From an uncultured Muribaculaceae bacterium (GTDB taxonomy: Bacteria > Bacteroidota > Bacteroidia > Bacteroidales > Muribaculaceae): a stretch of DNA of 24,084 nt. The notes under the pieces were generated by a model. It worked only from the letters and a program-made list of their open reading frames with translations. It was not told where the DNA came from and searched no databases. Positions 23,611 to 24,084 of this stretch are shown piece after piece. The translations under genes were made by a program, and so were the position numbers. Each line of letters starts with the position of its first letter. The first letter of the stretch is position 1. The stretch is from positions 1-24,084 of the forward strand of contig CAJUBL010000046.1 in NCBI GenBank assembly GCA_910584665.1. Direction: 5' to 3'.

Positions 23611-23669
23611 GCGAAATTTTGCTGAGAATCATATTTTTTGACAGGGCAAGCACAACAAAAGCACAACAG

Positions 23670-23807
23670 ATTCCATCTGTCTGTCTGACGTCCGGGATAC
23701 AATCGGCGTCCTACACGGACGCCGCAAGCTGTGTTATCCTGATCCGGGCACGCCGCTACACCCGGCGTACCCGGTTACTTGTTAATCGGCGTCCCGACCG
23801 GACGCCT
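23670..23807 (+). repeat. Hairpin-rich ~130-bp repeat, copy 1
   Basis: This is the first of two diverged direct copies. It contains three stems. The first is GGCGTCC/GGACGCC (23705-23723). The second is a 12-bp stem with one mismatch from CCGGG to CCCGG (23744-23774). The third is again GGCGTCC/GGACGCC (23788-23806). No convincing ORF with a start signal covers it. Confidence 0.8.
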
Positions 23808-23848
23808 GGCCAGAATATTATCACCCCGACTTATTTTTAAGTACCTTA

Positions 23849-23976
23849 ATTCCGTCTGCCTGACGTCCGGGTTATAATCGGCATCCTACGCCGCAGACTG
23901 TGTTATCCTGATCCGGGCACGCCGATTCGCCCGGCGTACCCGGTTACCTGTTAATCGGCGTCCGCACCGGACGCCT
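23849..23976 (+). repeat. Hairpin-rich ~130-bp repeat, copy 2
   Basis: This second copy is about 10 bp shorter than the first. The second stem (23913-23943) is kept exactly while its loop changes from CTACACC to ATTCGCC. The third stem (23957-23975) is kept while its loop changes from CGACC to GCACC. The first stem is degenerate but still has CGGC/GCCG. Order and spacing are otherwise the same. Confidence 0.8.
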
Positions 23977-24057
23977 TACCTTTTTCGGCCTGTCTTCATT
24001 TGACACGGGCACTATTTTGTTGAAAAAGATGTTTTAAAACATAAAAATCGGACTATA

Positions 24058-24065
24058 TATGTTTG
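24058..24065 (+). promoter_or_regulatory. Possible -7 box at right edge
   Basis: TATGTTTG matches TAnnTTTG and points rightward out of the window. There is no matching -33 element, and the sequence around it is A/T-rich, so this is a weak call. Confidence 0.25.
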
Positions 24066-24084
24066 AAAAAGTTGCGGCGTATAT

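Noticed and set aside
23434..23840. Short rightward ORFs across the regulator 5' end and the first hairpin repeat
   Set aside because: They overlap a well-supported gene on the other strand or repeat DNA, and have no domain, no plausible leader and no conserved-looking product.
23670..23976. CRISPR array
   Set aside because: There are only two long diverged copies with no short regular repeat-spacer pattern and no cas genes.

Overview
The window looks like a Bacteroidota chromosome, order Bacteroidales, possibly the Muribaculaceae/Bacteroides group (family-level placement is a guess). Reasons: a SusC/SusD pair, a GldH lipoprotein, A-rich leaders instead of Shine-Dalgarno sites, and several copies of the Bacteroidales -7 box TAnnTTTG. 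I see no rRNA, tRNA, CRISPR array, prophage or transposase gene.

Region 1 (1-11337) is a glycan utilisation locus. A GH92 alpha-mannosidase, cut by the left edge, runs leftward. Opposite it a tight operon runs rightward: SusC-like transporter, SusD-like lipoprotein, a lipoprotein with a GH99/WbsX-like domain, a metallophosphoesterase fused to a GH71/GH99-like domain, and an alkaline phosphatase, closed by an intrinsic terminator. GH92 and GH99-type enzymes together suggest an alpha-mannan or high-mannose glycan. Two phosphatases in the same transcription unit suggest that the glycan is phosphorylated (inference). A 34-bp perfect palindrome lies in the signal-peptide codons of the fusion gene.

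Region 2 (11335-14076) has its own textbook promoter and carries a DASS/SLC13-type sodium:anion symporter and an OprP/OprO-type porin, ending in a second terminator. Together they look like an outer- plus inner-membrane uptake route for a small anion.

Region 3 (14081-14344) is a 264-bp element with 32-bp terminal inverted repeats and no ORF, probably a MITE or a transposon remnant with strong internal folding.

Region 4 (14382-22909) is a long co-directional housekeeping run: a small coiled-coil protein, zapA, a structured RNA candidate (possibly 6S RNA) ending just before rny, rny, a PSP1/RicT-like protein, gldH, a HAD phosphatase, an M24 peptidase, cca, queD and queE. Many junctions overlap or are only a few bases apart. 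RNA and tRNA metabolism is the common thread: RNase Y with its probable partner RicT, CCA addition and queuosine precursor synthesis.

Region 5 (22910-24084) holds a leftward Crp/Fnr-family regulator whose promoter sits almost on its start codon, then a gene-free stretch with two diverged copies of a ~130-bp repeat rich in conserved hairpins.
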